A DNA stretch of 64,000 bases from Streptomyces sp. 840.1 (lineage in GTDB: Bacteria > Actinomycetota > Actinomycetes > Streptomycetales > Streptomycetaceae). Below the pieces are notes generated by a model, which searched no databases, was not told where the DNA came from, and saw nothing but the letters and a program-made list of their open reading frames with translations. Shown one piece after another: positions 46,413 to 55,187 of this stretch. The stretch covers positions 873,001-937,000 of the forward strand of contig NZ_RJUU01000001.1 of assembly GCF_003751445.1 (NCBI RefSeq). Reading direction: 5' to 3'. Numbering within the stretch: position 1 is the stretch's first letter; every line of letters begins with the position of its first letter. Both the position numbers and the translations under genes were made by a program.

Positions 46413-46912
46413 CACGCACCGATTCGCCTCCCGCCTGGGACGAGCGCACACAGCTGACCACTTTCCTCGACTACACCCGAGCGACCGCACTGGCCAAGTG
46501 CGAGGGTCTCGCGCAGGAGGATGCCCGTAAGGCACCGCTGCCGGGTTCGCCCCTGATGACGCTCGCGGGCGTGGTCAACCATCTCCGCTGGGTCGAGTAC
46601 TACTGGTTCGAGGTCGTGTTCCTCGGCGGGGAGGACGAGGGCCCGTGGACCGACGAGGACCCCGACCGCGAGATGCGCATCGCCGTGGACATGCCGCTCG
46701 CCGACGTGCTGACGGACTACGAGAAGCAGTGCGTCCGCTACCGGGAGCTCGTCGCCGCCCACGACCTGGACACCCCGGCCAAGCGTCCGCACAGCGACGG
46801 CCGCCACCCCGATCTGCGCTGGATCCTGCTGCACCTCGTCGAGGAGACTGCCCGGCACAACGGCCACCTCGACATCATCCGGGAGATCGTCGACGGCAGC
46901 ACAGGCTCCTGA
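46409..46912 (+). CDS. DinB/DUF664-family protein
   Basis: 167 residues, four-helix DinB-like fold with putative metal-binding histidines: MTLAGVVNHLRWVEYYWFEVV, and the C-terminal WILLHLVEETARHNGHLDIIREI (H-x3-E/H pattern). Members include mycothiol-dependent enzymes. The start overlaps the last codons of a decayed GNAT gene. Confidence 0.9.
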   Translation: MTRTDSPPAWDERTQLTTFLDYTRATALAKCEGLAQEDARKAPLPGSPLMTLAGVVNHLRWVEYYWFEVVFLGGEDEGPWTDEDPDREMRIAVDMPLADVLTDYEKQCVRYRELVAAHDLDTPAKRPHSDGRHPDLRWILLHLVEETARHNGHLDIIREIVDGSTGS

Positions 46913-46985
46913 GAGCCCTCCCGCAGGCGAGTGGCTCCGGGTTGTCCGGGCTGGGCGGGGTCGCAGTCGACGCCAGGTGACTCGC

Positions 46986-47417
46986 TCAGGGAGTCCGCGC
47001 GTCGTGCTCCTCACGGCTGGCGAGGACTTCGTCCATATGGGACTGCGCCCAGCTCCTCAGCCCGCGGGTCAGGTGGTGGAGCGAGAGGCCCAGGTCGGTC
47101 AGGGCGTAGGTGACCGTGACGGGGACCGTGGGGGTCGCGGTGCGTAGGAGCAGGCCGTCGCGTTCGAGCGACCGCAGGGTCTGGGTCAGCATCTTCTGGC
47201 TGACACCGGCCAGCAGCCGGGAGAGCTCGGAGTAGCGCATCGGCTTCGGAACGTTCGACGCGCCGGCCTGCGCCGGTGCGTCACCGCCCAGCGCGCACAG
47301 GATCAGGACGACCCATTTGTTCGAGATCCGGTCGAGGAGCAGGCGGCTGGGGCACACCGCGAGGAAGGCGTTGTAGTCCGCCTTGACCTGCGCTTCCTTG
47401 TCGGCCTTCGTCGTCAC
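46986..47417 (-). CDS. HxlR-family winged-helix regulator
   Basis: 143 residues from GTG 47417. HxlR features include CPSRLLLDRISNKWVVLILCAL, MRYSELSRLLAGVSQKMLTQTLRSLERDGLLLR and VTVTYALTDLGLSL. A cysteine at CPSRLLL near the DNA-binding domain could confer redox or electrophile sensing. It is divergent from an aldo-keto reductase gene with a palindrome between them. Confidence 0.92.
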   Translation of the reverse strand: MTTKADKEAQVKADYNAFLAVCPSRLLLDRISNKWVVLILCALGGDAPAQAGASNVPKPMRYSELSRLLAGVSQKMLTQTLRSLERDGLLLRTATPTVPVTVTYALTDLGLSLHHLTRGLRSWAQSHMDEVLASREEHDARTP

Positions 47418-47444
47418 TGGTCTCGCCTCTCACTCTTTGGGTTC

Positions 47445-47467
47445 GTTACGCACTTCAGAGTGCCTAC
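47445..47467. promoter_or_regulatory. HxlR operator candidate
   Basis: GCACT-TCAG-AGTGC (47450-47463), extended by flanking TTAC/CTAC, is a near-symmetric site about 30 bases from the HxlR start, in the 135-bp spacer shared with the aldo-keto reductase gene. Confidence 0.5.
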
Positions 47468-47552
47468 TTCCCAGGAGGAAGCAGGTCTCCAATCATGGTG
47501 CAAGGGGCGATGGAGATACCACCCCCGACGAGAAGCAGCGAAAGGCACCACG

Positions 47553-48425
47553 ATGGACACGTCCTCCACCTCTCTTCCCGGCGGCACCTGGACGCTGGGT
47601 GACTCGGCCGTCACCAGGTTCGGGTACGGCGCGATGCAACTGGCCGGTCCGTGGGTCATGGGGCCGCCCGCCGACCACGACGGCGCCCTCGCCGTCCTGC
47701 GCGAGGCCGCCGGCCTGGGGATCACCCACCTCGACACCAGCGACGCCTACGGACCCCGCATCACGAACGAGCTGATCCGCGAAGCGCTGCACCCGTACCC
47801 GGAGTCGCTGTTCATCGCCACCAAGGTGGGCGCGACCCGGGACGCCTCGGGCGGGTGGCCCACGGCCCGGCGCCCCGAAGACCTGCGCAAGCAGGTCCAC
47901 GAGAATCTCGAATCCCTCGGCGTCGAGGCCCTCGACCTGGTCAACATGCGCATGGGCGACGCCCAGGGCCCGCAGCCCGGCTCGATCACCGAACCGTTCG
48001 AGACGCTCGCCGGCCTCCAGCAAGAGGGGCTGATCCGCCACCTCGGCGTCAGCAACGTCACTGCGGAACAGGTCGCCGACGCACGCGCCGTAGCCCCGGT
48101 CGTGTGCGTGCAGAACATGTACAACCTCGCCCACCGCCACGACGACGGCCTCGTCGACCAGCTCGCCGCCGACGGCATCGCCTACGTGCCGTTCTTCCCG
48201 CTGGGAGGGTTCACGCCGCTGCAGTCCGAGGCCCTCTCACGGATCGCGGGCCGGCTGGGGGCGGCGCCGATGCCGGTCGCGCTGGCCTGGCTGCTGCAGC
48301 GCTCACCGAACATCCTGCTCATCCCGGGAACCTCCTCCACGGCTCACCTGCGCGAGAACATCGCGGGCGCCGGGCTCTCCCTCTCCGGCGAGGATGTGGC
48401 GGAGCTGGACACCATCGGCCGCTGA
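47553..48425 (+). CDS. Aldo-keto reductase
   Basis: 290 residues from ATG 47553 (GAAAGGC upstream). The catalytic tetrad is visible: THLDTSDAYGPRITNE (Asp, Tyr), LFIATKVGA (Lys) and LDLVNMRMGD. The usual catalytic His is replaced here (NMRMG), which may alter activity. The cofactor segment is ILLIPGTSSTAHLRENI. It is likely controlled by the divergent HxlR gene. Confidence 0.86.
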   Translation: MDTSSTSLPGGTWTLGDSAVTRFGYGAMQLAGPWVMGPPADHDGALAVLREAAGLGITHLDTSDAYGPRITNELIREALHPYPESLFIATKVGATRDASGGWPTARRPEDLRKQVHENLESLGVEALDLVNMRMGDAQGPQPGSITEPFETLAGLQQEGLIRHLGVSNVTAEQVADARAVAPVVCVQNMYNLAHRHDDGLVDQLAADGIAYVPFFPLGGFTPLQSEALSRIAGRLGAAPMPVALAWLLQRSPNILLIPGTSSTAHLRENIAGAGLSLSGEDVAELDTIGR

Positions 48426-48467
48426 GCGTCTGCCGGCGCGGGGCCGGACTGCGGTTCGCGAGCGGGC

Positions 48468-49553
48468 CTAGGTAGCACTGGGCGTGGACGCACCGGGCGG
48501 GGAACCACCAGTCGGGGAGCCACCGGGCGCGGCGTCCGTCCCGAAGGCGTCCCCGGTCTCGTCACTCCGGCCACTCCCGTCGGGGCCCTCGTGACCGTCA
48601 CTCCCGTCGTGACCCTCGTGACCGTCGCGGTTGTCGTCGCCGTCGGTCCGGGGCCCGGTGCCTCCGTGCCGTACCCGGCCCAGCTCCACGTTGAACTGGG
48701 CGCCGGTCAGCAGGGCCAGGTTGGTGAACCACACCCAGATCAGGAACACCACCAGTCCCGCCAGCGACCCGTACAACCGGCTGTAGGAGCCGATGTACGT
48801 CGCGTACAGCGCGAATCCGGCCGAGGCCGCCAGCCACAGGAGGGCCGCCAGCATTCCTCCCGGCAGTGCGCGGCGCGAGCCGCGCGCCGATGCGGGACCG
48901 GTCCGGAAGAGGACCGTGATCAGGCAGGCGACCAGGCAGAGCAGCACGGGCCACTTCAGCACCTCCCACACCGCGTCCCCCAGATGAGCCAGGCCGATCC
49001 GGTGCCCGAGCCAACGGGCCAGCGGGCCGGAGAGCACGAGGGCGAACGCGCTGGCCATCAGGAGCAGCAGCAGCCCGATCGCCGTCGCCACGATGATGTG
49101 GGCCTTGCGCAGGGCGGGCCGGGTGTCCCGGACCCCGTGCATCGCGTGCAGCGCCCGCCGGAACACCGCCAGATAGCTGGAGGCGGACCAGACCGCGCTG
49201 AGGGTCCCGGTCGCGACCAGCAGCCATACCGCCGTCCGCTGCTCCGTGGCCGCCACGAGGGGCTGGCGCAGCGCTGCGCCGGACTCCGCCGGCGCGAAGG
49301 CCGTGATGTCCGCGATCAGCGCGTCGGTGGCCCGGGGATTGGCCAGCCCGATGACGGACACCGTGACCAGGAGCGCCGGGAGCAGCGCGAGGATGGCGTA
49401 ATACGTCAGGGCCGCCGCCCAGTCCGAAAGGTCGTCGTTCCACAGGGAGACGGGCGTGCGCCGCAGCGCGACGGACCAGCGCCGCGCGGGCCCGGGATGC
49501 CCGGCGGCCCGGGACGGCGCCCCGGTGGCGGTGTCGCTGATCTTGCTGAACAC
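48468..49553 (-). CDS. YihY/BrkB-family membrane protein
   Basis: 361 residues. The family core has about six helices (about residues 40-275), with WAAALTYYAILALLPALLV near the start and GSYSRLYGSLAGLVVFLIWVWFTNLALLTGAQFNVELGRVRHG at the end of the domain. The C-terminal 80 residues are low-complexity Gly/Asp/His repeats (HEGHDGSDGHEGPDGSG). The function is unclear (formerly called RNase BN in error). Confidence 0.88.
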   Translation of the reverse strand: MFSKISDTATGAPSRAAGHPGPARRWSVALRRTPVSLWNDDLSDWAAALTYYAILALLPALLVTVSVIGLANPRATDALIADITAFAPAESGAALRQPLVAATEQRTAVWLLVATGTLSAVWSASSYLAVFRRALHAMHGVRDTRPALRKAHIIVATAIGLLLLLMASAFALVLSGPLARWLGHRIGLAHLGDAVWEVLKWPVLLCLVACLITVLFRTGPASARGSRRALPGGMLAALLWLAASAGFALYATYIGSYSRLYGSLAGLVVFLIWVWFTNLALLTGAQFNVELGRVRHGGTGPRTDGDDNRDGHEGHDGSDGHEGPDGSGRSDETGDAFGTDAAPGGSPTGGSPPGASTPSAT

Positions 49554-49749
49554 GGATGAGTCTCCGGAAACGTAGGAGGCGTACGGAGCTTAGGAGGGTG
49601 GGCAGGCACAGCCGGGGCGCCTCCCGCCGCGCGGACGCGGGGGGACGCGGGAGACGCCCTGTGCTGCCTATCCTCTTCTGCTCCGGTTTACCGCCGATAC
49701 TCCGGTGGCCCCGCTCGCTCCCTCTCGCTCCCGCTCACTCCCGTTCGGC

Positions 49750-50277
49750 TCAGCGGTGGCCGAGGCCGCGCCTGTCGCTCTCCTCCGCGACCCAGCGCGC
49801 GAGGGCGGTCAGGGTCGTCTCGGCACTGTCCGCCATGTGCGCGAGCAGCGCGTCCAGCTCCGCGCGGGTGGTGCCCAGCACGGGGTCCAGCCGCAGCAGC
49901 TGCCAGGACTGTTCCGCGACGGTGCCGGTTCCGAGCGGGCGGAAGGTCCAGCGCCACCGGACGACCTCCTCGACGACGAAGGAGAACGTGTCGCCGGGCT
50001 CGGCCTCCAGCACCTGTGAGCGGCTGGTCCACTCGCGGTCGCCGCGCCGGTTGCGTCCGCCGAACCGGGCTCCGGGGTACGGGCCGCAGCCGGCGTCGTA
50101 GCGCACCTCGCTCGCGCTCGGGCTCCAGGTGCCGATCATCCGCACGTCGCTCACGAGGTCGTAGGCGCGCGAGGGCGTGGTGGCGATCCATGCCTTCCTG
50201 GTGAAGCGGTAGTCCTCCGGGCCGGGTTGTCCGAGTTCGGTGGGGTGTGCGGTGCGGTCGGGAACGGTGGTGCTCAT
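49750..50277 (-). CDS. SRPBCC (START-like) family protein
   Basis: 175 residues. Polyketide-cyclase/dehydrase-like fold: ATTPSRAYDLVSDVRMIGTWSP, CGPYPGARFGGRNRRGDREW and VVRWRWTFRPLGTGTVAEQSW. It likely binds a hydrophobic ligand; no enzymatic residues are assignable. It is followed downstream by the BrkB gene and preceded by a beta-propeller gene on the same strand. Confidence 0.82.
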   Translation of the reverse strand: MSTTVPDRTAHPTELGQPGPEDYRFTRKAWIATTPSRAYDLVSDVRMIGTWSPSASEVRYDAGCGPYPGARFGGRNRRGDREWTSRSQVLEAEPGDTFSFVVEEVVRWRWTFRPLGTGTVAEQSWQLLRLDPVLGTTRAELDALLAHMADSAETTLTALARWVAEESDRRGLGHR

Positions 50278-50331
50278 GGCGCCTCCCTGGGCAGGGGCCC
50301 GGCGGTCGCCGGGCCCCGTCGCGGCGGTCCG

Positions 50332-51321
50332 TCAGTGGTGGTCGTGGATACGGGCGGTGAGCAGGTTGGGGTCCTGGCCGGTGAGGTACGCGGCCGAGGT
50401 CACGTACGCGGTGTCGCCGCGCACGGCAACGGCCGTGGGGTTCTGCAGCCCGTCCCGGGCGCTGAGGACGATGGTGTGGGTGCCGTCGGGCTCGATCAAA
50501 GCGACCTCGTCGGTCTGGTTGAGGGCGGCGAGGATCCGGTCGCCGCGTCCGGTGAAGGTGAAGTCGTCGATTCCGGGCAGCTGCTCGGCCACGACCCGGG
50601 CGGGCCCCGCCGTGCCGTTCCTTCGCACCGGGTACCGCAGGACGGTGCCGCGGTCCAGGTTGGACACCCAGACCGCGCCGTTGTGCACCTTCAGCCCGTT
50701 GGCGCCGAGGAAGTTGTCCGGGGCCAGCTCGGCACCGTCGGCCCAGACCGTCGCACGGCCGCCGGCCACCGGTACGCGCCAGATGACGCCCCGGACCGAG
50801 TCGGTGACGTAGAGACGGCCGGAGTCCAGCGCCAGCCCGTTGGGCAGGCCGTCGGCCGGCAGTGCGGCGATGCGTTCCGGGTGGCCGCCGGGGGTGAGCC
50901 GCCAGACGCCGGTGAGGTCGTCGGTGCCCGTGGCGTACAGGAAGTACAGCGTGCCGTGCGCGTCCCTGACCAGGCCCGTGACCAGTGAGAAGCCGAGCGC
51001 CGGGGTGTGCACGCCGTCATCGGCCGGTACGGGCAGGGTCGCCAGCACCCGCACCCTGCCGTCGCGGGTCACCTGGGTGATCCGGCCCGCCTTGGAGAGG
51101 GACAGATCGAGGTCGCCGTCGGGCTCCGCGACGATGTTCTCCGGCATCTGCCCGGCGTCCAGGTCGAAGTGCTCGGTGATCCGGGCGTGCGACAGGGGCG
51201 CGGTGGAGGCCGTCGCCGAGCCTGCCCAGCCGACGGTGAGGGTGACCGTCGCGATGGCGACGGCCAGTGCGTTGCGTGCGGACTTCGTGGACTTCGCTGA
51301 CTTCGCTGACTTCGCTGACAC
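50332..51321 (-). CDS. Secreted SMP-30/gluconolactonase-like beta-propeller (ScyD/ScyE type)
   Basis: 329 residues from GTG 51321 (AAGGA SD). A lysine-rich n-region with SAK repeats leads into a signal peptide (ALAVAIATVTLTVGWAGSATAS, cleavage near residue 35). The mature part is a six-bladed propeller: LPADGLPNGLALDSGRLYVTD, GANGLKVHNGAVWVSNLDRG and DDFTFTGRGDRILAALN. It probably binds or hydrolyses an extracellular ligand. Tandem repeats lie both in its leader and in the n-region. Confidence 0.82.
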   Translation of the reverse strand: MSAKSAKSAKSTKSARNALAVAIATVTLTVGWAGSATASTAPLSHARITEHFDLDAGQMPENIVAEPDGDLDLSLSKAGRITQVTRDGRVRVLATLPVPADDGVHTPALGFSLVTGLVRDAHGTLYFLYATGTDDLTGVWRLTPGGHPERIAALPADGLPNGLALDSGRLYVTDSVRGVIWRVPVAGGRATVWADGAELAPDNFLGANGLKVHNGAVWVSNLDRGTVLRYPVRRNGTAGPARVVAEQLPGIDDFTFTGRGDRILAALNQTDEVALIEPDGTHTIVLSARDGLQNPTAVAVRGDTAYVTSAAYLTGQDPNLLTARIHDHH

Positions 51322-51400
51322 GTTGATTCCTTGCGTGGTGGGGTGTGGACGAGCGGGATGGGGTGTTGACGAGCGGGATGGGGTGGACGAGCGGGATGCG
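51282..51400. repeat. Two tandem-repeat tracts at the start of the propeller gene
   Basis: 51282-51321 repeats GACTTCGCT-like 9-mers encoding Ser-Ala-Lys units. 51348-51400 repeats GACGAGCGGGATGGGGTG-like units three times (20, 18 and 15 bp) in the leader. Confidence 0.8.
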
Positions 51401-51545
51401 TACGGGGCCCGGTCCTGTCGTCCGTCGGCCGGGCCGGCTCGTGGCCCCACTGTGTGTCCGGGCCGCGGTGGGCAACCAGCCCCGGCTCTGCCTATCCCTG
51501 GCAGGGGCAGGCTGCGCGGGGTCCTGACCCCGGATACTCGGAGCC

Positions 51546-52472
51546 ATGGACGCTCACGGACAGCTCGGCGCCTTCCTCCAGGCGCGGCGGGCGCAGTTGC
51601 AGCCTCAGGACGTCGGCCTGCCGACCTACGGGGACCGCCGCCGGGTGCCGGGACTGCGGCGTGAGGAGCTGGCCCTGCTGGCGGGTGTCAGCGCCTCCTA
51701 CTACACCCGCCTCGAACAGGGGGCCTCCTGCCACGCCTCCGTCGAGGTGCTGGACGCGATCGCCCGCGCCCTGCGTCTGGAGGAGACCGAACGGCTGCAC
51801 CTGCGCGACCTGGCCACCGCCTGCCGGCACCGGGTCACGGCCCGGCGCCCCCCGGCCGAGCGACCGGCCCAGGCCGTGCGCGACCTGGTGCGGTCCCTGG
51901 GCGAGGTGCCCGTCGTGGTGACCGGGCGGCGCAGCGACGTACTGGCCTGGAACGCCGCGGGGCACGCGCTGCTGGCCGGGCATGTGGACCCGGCCGGTCC
52001 CGAACGCCCGGCGGACCGGCCGAACATGGCGCGCCTGGTCTTCCTGGACGCCCACATCCGTGAGCTGTACGTCGACTGGACGGCGAAGGCCCGAGCCGTG
52101 GTCGGCAATCTGCGACTGGTCGCCGGGCGGCACCCGCAGGACGCCCGGCTGACCGCGCTCATCGGCGAACTCACCACACAGAGTTCCGAGTTCGCGGGCA
52201 TGTGGGCCGATCACCGGGTGCGGGCCTGCGACAGTGCCGAGTACGAGCTGCGGCATCCGCTCGTCGGCTCCCTGACGGTCACCCAGCAGACACTGACGGC
52301 GCCGTCCGAACCCGAGCAGTCCCTGGTCATGGTGACCACCGCCGCCGGATCGGCCTCCGAGGCCGCGCTGAAACTCCTCGTGCAGGCCACGACGGCCGGG
52401 GCGGGGACCGGGGGGCCGGCCTCGCGCCCGTCGGACTTCAGCGCCCCCGGTAGTGGTCAGCGACGGCGGTGA
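51546..52472 (+). CDS. MmyB-type XRE transcriptional regulator
   Basis: 308 residues. An N-terminal HTH (LRREELALLAGVSASYYTRLEQGASCHASVEVLDAIARAL, about 35-75) is joined to an MmyB-like PAS ligand domain (about 105-285; DVLAWNAAGHALLAG, ARLVFLDAHIRELYVDW, ELRHPLVGSLTV). Such proteins bind fatty-acid-like or antibiotic ligands and usually regulate a divergent dehydrogenase or transporter gene. Here the divergent gene is the beta-propeller. The 3' end overlaps the next gene by 35 bp, tail to tail. Confidence 0.88.
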   Translation: MDAHGQLGAFLQARRAQLQPQDVGLPTYGDRRRVPGLRREELALLAGVSASYYTRLEQGASCHASVEVLDAIARALRLEETERLHLRDLATACRHRVTARRPPAERPAQAVRDLVRSLGEVPVVVTGRRSDVLAWNAAGHALLAGHVDPAGPERPADRPNMARLVFLDAHIRELYVDWTAKARAVVGNLRLVAGRHPQDARLTALIGELTTQSSEFAGMWADHRVRACDSAEYELRHPLVGSLTVTQQTLTAPSEPEQSLVMVTTAAGSASEAALKLLVQATTAGAGTGGPASRPSDFSAPGSGQRRR

Positions 52473-53460
52473 ACGCGGCCTTCGGCTCCCACGGCAGCCC
52501 CGGCCCGCCCGCGTCGAGGCGGTCCTCGTACACCTTGACGATGCCGTAGCCGGCCAGGTCCAGATCGTCACGGGGGTCGCCGTCGGGGCGGTGCACGTGG
52601 TCGTACTGCGCGAAGGTAAACACGAAGGCGCTGTCGACGCCCCCGGCCCCGAAGACCTCCAGCAGTTCACGCAGGTACGCGGCCTGCCCGGCCTCGTCGC
52701 GGGCGTACTCACCCTTCAGCCGGACGGGGCGGGCGTCCTCCCCGTACTCGACGATCTCCAGCCCCTCCGCACCCCGGTCCCCCGCGCCCCGGTATCCGGC
52801 CGAACCGAACTCGGTGATCGCGACCGGCTTCCCCTGCGCCACGAGGTCCCGGACGCCGTCGGCGAACCGGCCGGCTGTCGCGGCGGACCGGTAGAGGTCC
52901 AGGGAGACGATGTCGAAGGGCGCCCAGTCGACGCGTTCGAGCGGCACGGCGGCGTAGGTGACCCTGCCGCCGAAGCGCTCGCGGACGAGCGCCGCGGCCC
53001 GGCCGAGGAACTCGTTGACCCGAGTGCTCAGCTCCCCGAGGTGCTCACGCAGGAAGTCGGGCCTGCGCAGCGCGGCGACCCGCTCGCCGAGGCTCTCACC
53101 GGGCAGGAACCCCTCGTTCATCAGGCTCAGTTCGGCACCGCAGACGAACACCACCTCCGCTCCCCGCAGCCGGAGCCGTTCCGCCCGCTCGGCGCAGTCG
53201 GCGAAGAGCGACAGCATCTCGCCGGCGGCCAGTTCGAGCGGATACGGGGAGAACCAGACCTCCAGGCCGAGGTCTGCGGCGTACGCCGCCGCGAGCTCCA
53301 CCCGGTCCGGATCACCGCCCATGACCCGGACCGCGTTGCAGTGCAGTTCGTCCCGAATGACGCGCAGCTCGCGCTCGACCGTCACCGGGTCGAAGGACGC
53401 CCGGGACGTCACTCCGTTCCTGACGAAGCCGGTGTCGTAACTGATCCCTCTGGCCCGCAT
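52438..53460 (-). CDS. Glycosidase-like TIM-barrel protein, uncharacterised
   Basis: 340 residues from ATG 53460. Barrel-like pattern with GISYDTGF near the N-terminus, RDELHCNAVRVMGGDPD, FVCGAELSLMNEGF, FDIVSLDLYRS and GKPVAITEFGSAGYRGAGD (an E at a beta-strand end, as in GH-A nucleophiles). No signal peptide. Similar proteins are sometimes annotated as abortive-infection-like. The substrate is unknown. Confidence 0.7.
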   Translation of the reverse strand: MRARGISYDTGFVRNGVTSRASFDPVTVERELRVIRDELHCNAVRVMGGDPDRVELAAAYAADLGLEVWFSPYPLELAAGEMLSLFADCAERAERLRLRGAEVVFVCGAELSLMNEGFLPGESLGERVAALRRPDFLREHLGELSTRVNEFLGRAAALVRERFGGRVTYAAVPLERVDWAPFDIVSLDLYRSAATAGRFADGVRDLVAQGKPVAITEFGSAGYRGAGDRGAEGLEIVEYGEDARPVRLKGEYARDEAGQAAYLRELLEVFGAGGVDSAFVFTFAQYDHVHRPDGDPRDDLDLAGYGIVKVYEDRLDAGGPGLPWEPKAAFTAVADHYRGR

Positions 53461-53492
53461 GCGTCGCTCCCCCGTCACTCTTCCTGACACTT

Positions 53493-53565
53493 ACGGTACC
53501 GAACGTACCCTATTTGCGGCTGCGCTGGAACGGCAAGCAAAATGGGAGGGTACGAGCGGTACCGT
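53493..53565. promoter_or_regulatory. Duplicated TetR operator (two inverted copies)
   Basis: ACGGTACCGAACGTACCCT (53493-53511) is repeated in inverted orientation at 53547-53565 with 2 of 19 bases different. Each copy contains GGTAC-N5-GTACC symmetry. Both lie in the spacer between the glycosidase-like gene and the TetR gene. Confidence 0.7.
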
Positions 53566-53579
53566 CAGCGGGAGGCGCG

Positions 53580-54203
53580 ATGGCAGAGGACGCGGCGGGG
53601 CAGCCGGTCGCCGGGCAGACCCGGCGACGCGGAGCCGTCCTGGAGGAGGCGATCCTGCGTGCCGCGGCGGCCGAGCTGACCGAATCGGGATACGCCGCCC
53701 TGACCATGGACCGGGTCGCCGCCCGTGCGGGCACCAACAAGAACGCCATCTACCGCCGCTGGCCGAACCGGCTCGCCCTCGGCATCGCCGCCTACCGGCA
53801 GTTGTCCACGACGATCCAACCGCCCGACACCGGCTCACTGCGCGGCGACGTCCTGGAGCTGCTGCGCCGGGCCAACCGCAACTGGAGCTCGCCGTTCGGC
53901 ACGATCCTGCGCGAGCTGATCTCCGCGGCGGGCGGCGCGTCCGAACTCCTGGCGCAGCTCCAGGACCAGTCCGGCGATTCCGCGGCCGCCCCCTGGCTGA
54001 CGGTCCTGGGCCGCGCGGTGGCCCGGGGCGAGGCCTCCCCGGAGGCGCTGCACCCCAGGGTCGCCACCGTGGCCATGGTGCTGCTGCGCAACGAGTTCGT
54101 CGTACGCGGGGTCCCGGCCGCACCGGACGACGTCCTCGTCGAAATCGTCGACGAGGTGTACCTGCCGCTGGTGCGGCGACGGGACCCGGCGACGCCGGAC
54201 TGA
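53580..54203 (+). CDS. TetR/AcrR-family regulator
   Basis: 207 residues from ATG 53580. The N-terminal HTH reads LTMDRVAARAGTNKNAIYRRWPNRLAL. The C-terminal ligand domain is of the TetR_C_11 type (RRANRNWSSPFGTILRELISAA). It follows two perfect-symmetry operator copies and probably represses itself and the divergent gene. Confidence 0.92.
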   Translation: MAEDAAGQPVAGQTRRRGAVLEEAILRAAAAELTESGYAALTMDRVAARAGTNKNAIYRRWPNRLALGIAAYRQLSTTIQPPDTGSLRGDVLELLRRANRNWSSPFGTILRELISAAGGASELLAQLQDQSGDSAAAPWLTVLGRAVARGEASPEALHPRVATVAMVLLRNEFVVRGVPAAPDDVLVEIVDEVYLPLVRRRDPATPD

Positions 54204-54272
54204 CCCGAGGCCTCGGGTCACGGCACCTCACATCAGCCCGCGTCAGCCCGCGTCAGCTCCCGCCTCCTCCCG

Positions 54273-55187
54273 TCAGCTCGCGTTCGCGGGAGGGACCGGC
54301 GGCCAGGGCACGTCGGCCAGGAGGGGGACGATCGTCTCCTCCTCGTAGTCGAGGTGGGCGTTCAGCTCCGCCGACATCCGCGCCAACTCGGCTCGGAAGC
54401 TGTCCGGTTCGGCGATCGCGATACCGGCGAGCAGCTCCACCAGCGCCGCCTGGATCCGGGCCACGGTGCGGTGTTCCGCGTCGAGCCGGGCGAAGGTGTC
54501 ACCCAGGTCGGGGTGGTACCGCGCGATCCCGGGAAACAGGTGCCCGTCCTCGCTGGTGTGGTGGAACTCAAGGGCCTGGCAGAACGCCAGGCAGCGCTGC
54601 CTGATCTGCAGCCCGAGGCCCGGCGCCGGCGGCCGGCCCGGCCCCTGGTGGGTCGCACGCTCGGCGAAGTGGGCGTCCGCCTCGGCCGCCACCTGCCGCA
54701 ACTGGCCGCGAAGCCAGGTGTGGACCTCCATGACCTTGTCGGCCAGGGTGCGGACCTCGCCGGGCCGCCACCCGTCGGGGTCGGCGCGCTCCAGCACGAC
54801 GACGGGCAGCACCCGGTCGGTCCGGGCCTGGTAGTCGCCGTACCCGGGGGCGGACTCCACGGCGTGCGCGAACAGTTCGTCGCGCCGGTCACCCTCGGCG
54901 GGGACCGCGAGGGCCTGGAAGGTGCTGGTGCCGATCTCCACCCGGACCACCGGGTGGGCGAGCAGGTTGTGGTACCAGGCGGGGTGGCTCGGCGCGCCGA
55001 GATTGGAGCCGACGAGCAGGATCAGCTCGCCGTGGCGGACGTAGCCGAGCGGGGTGGTCCGCTCGGCCCCCGACCTGGCGCCGGTGGTCGTCAACAGGAG
55101 GAGGTCGCCGCCCGCGAAGGGGCCGCCGACCTTTCCCCCGTTGGCGCGGAACTCCTCGATGATCGTTTCGTTGAAGGACGTGGGCAT
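54273..55187 (-). CDS. F420-dependent nitroreductase-like/hemerythrin fusion
   Basis: 304 residues. The N-terminal half (about 1-130) matches the deazaflavin-dependent nitroreductase/DUF385 fold: LLLTTTGARSGAERTTPLGYVRHG, LGAPSHPAWYHNLLAHPVVRVEIG. The C-terminal half (about 145-295) is a hemerythrin HHE domain with metal-ligand motifs EVHTWLRGQL, ALEFHHTSEDGHLFPG, DAEHRTV and HLDYEEETIVP. It probably couples F420H2-dependent reduction to a diiron oxygen or peroxide sensor; this is inference. Confidence 0.85.
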   Translation of the reverse strand: MPTSFNETIIEEFRANGGKVGGPFAGGDLLLLTTTGARSGAERTTPLGYVRHGELILLVGSNLGAPSHPAWYHNLLAHPVVRVEIGTSTFQALAVPAEGDRRDELFAHAVESAPGYGDYQARTDRVLPVVVLERADPDGWRPGEVRTLADKVMEVHTWLRGQLRQVAAEADAHFAERATHQGPGRPPAPGLGLQIRQRCLAFCQALEFHHTSEDGHLFPGIARYHPDLGDTFARLDAEHRTVARIQAALVELLAGIAIAEPDSFRAELARMSAELNAHLDYEEETIVPLLADVPWPPVPPANAS

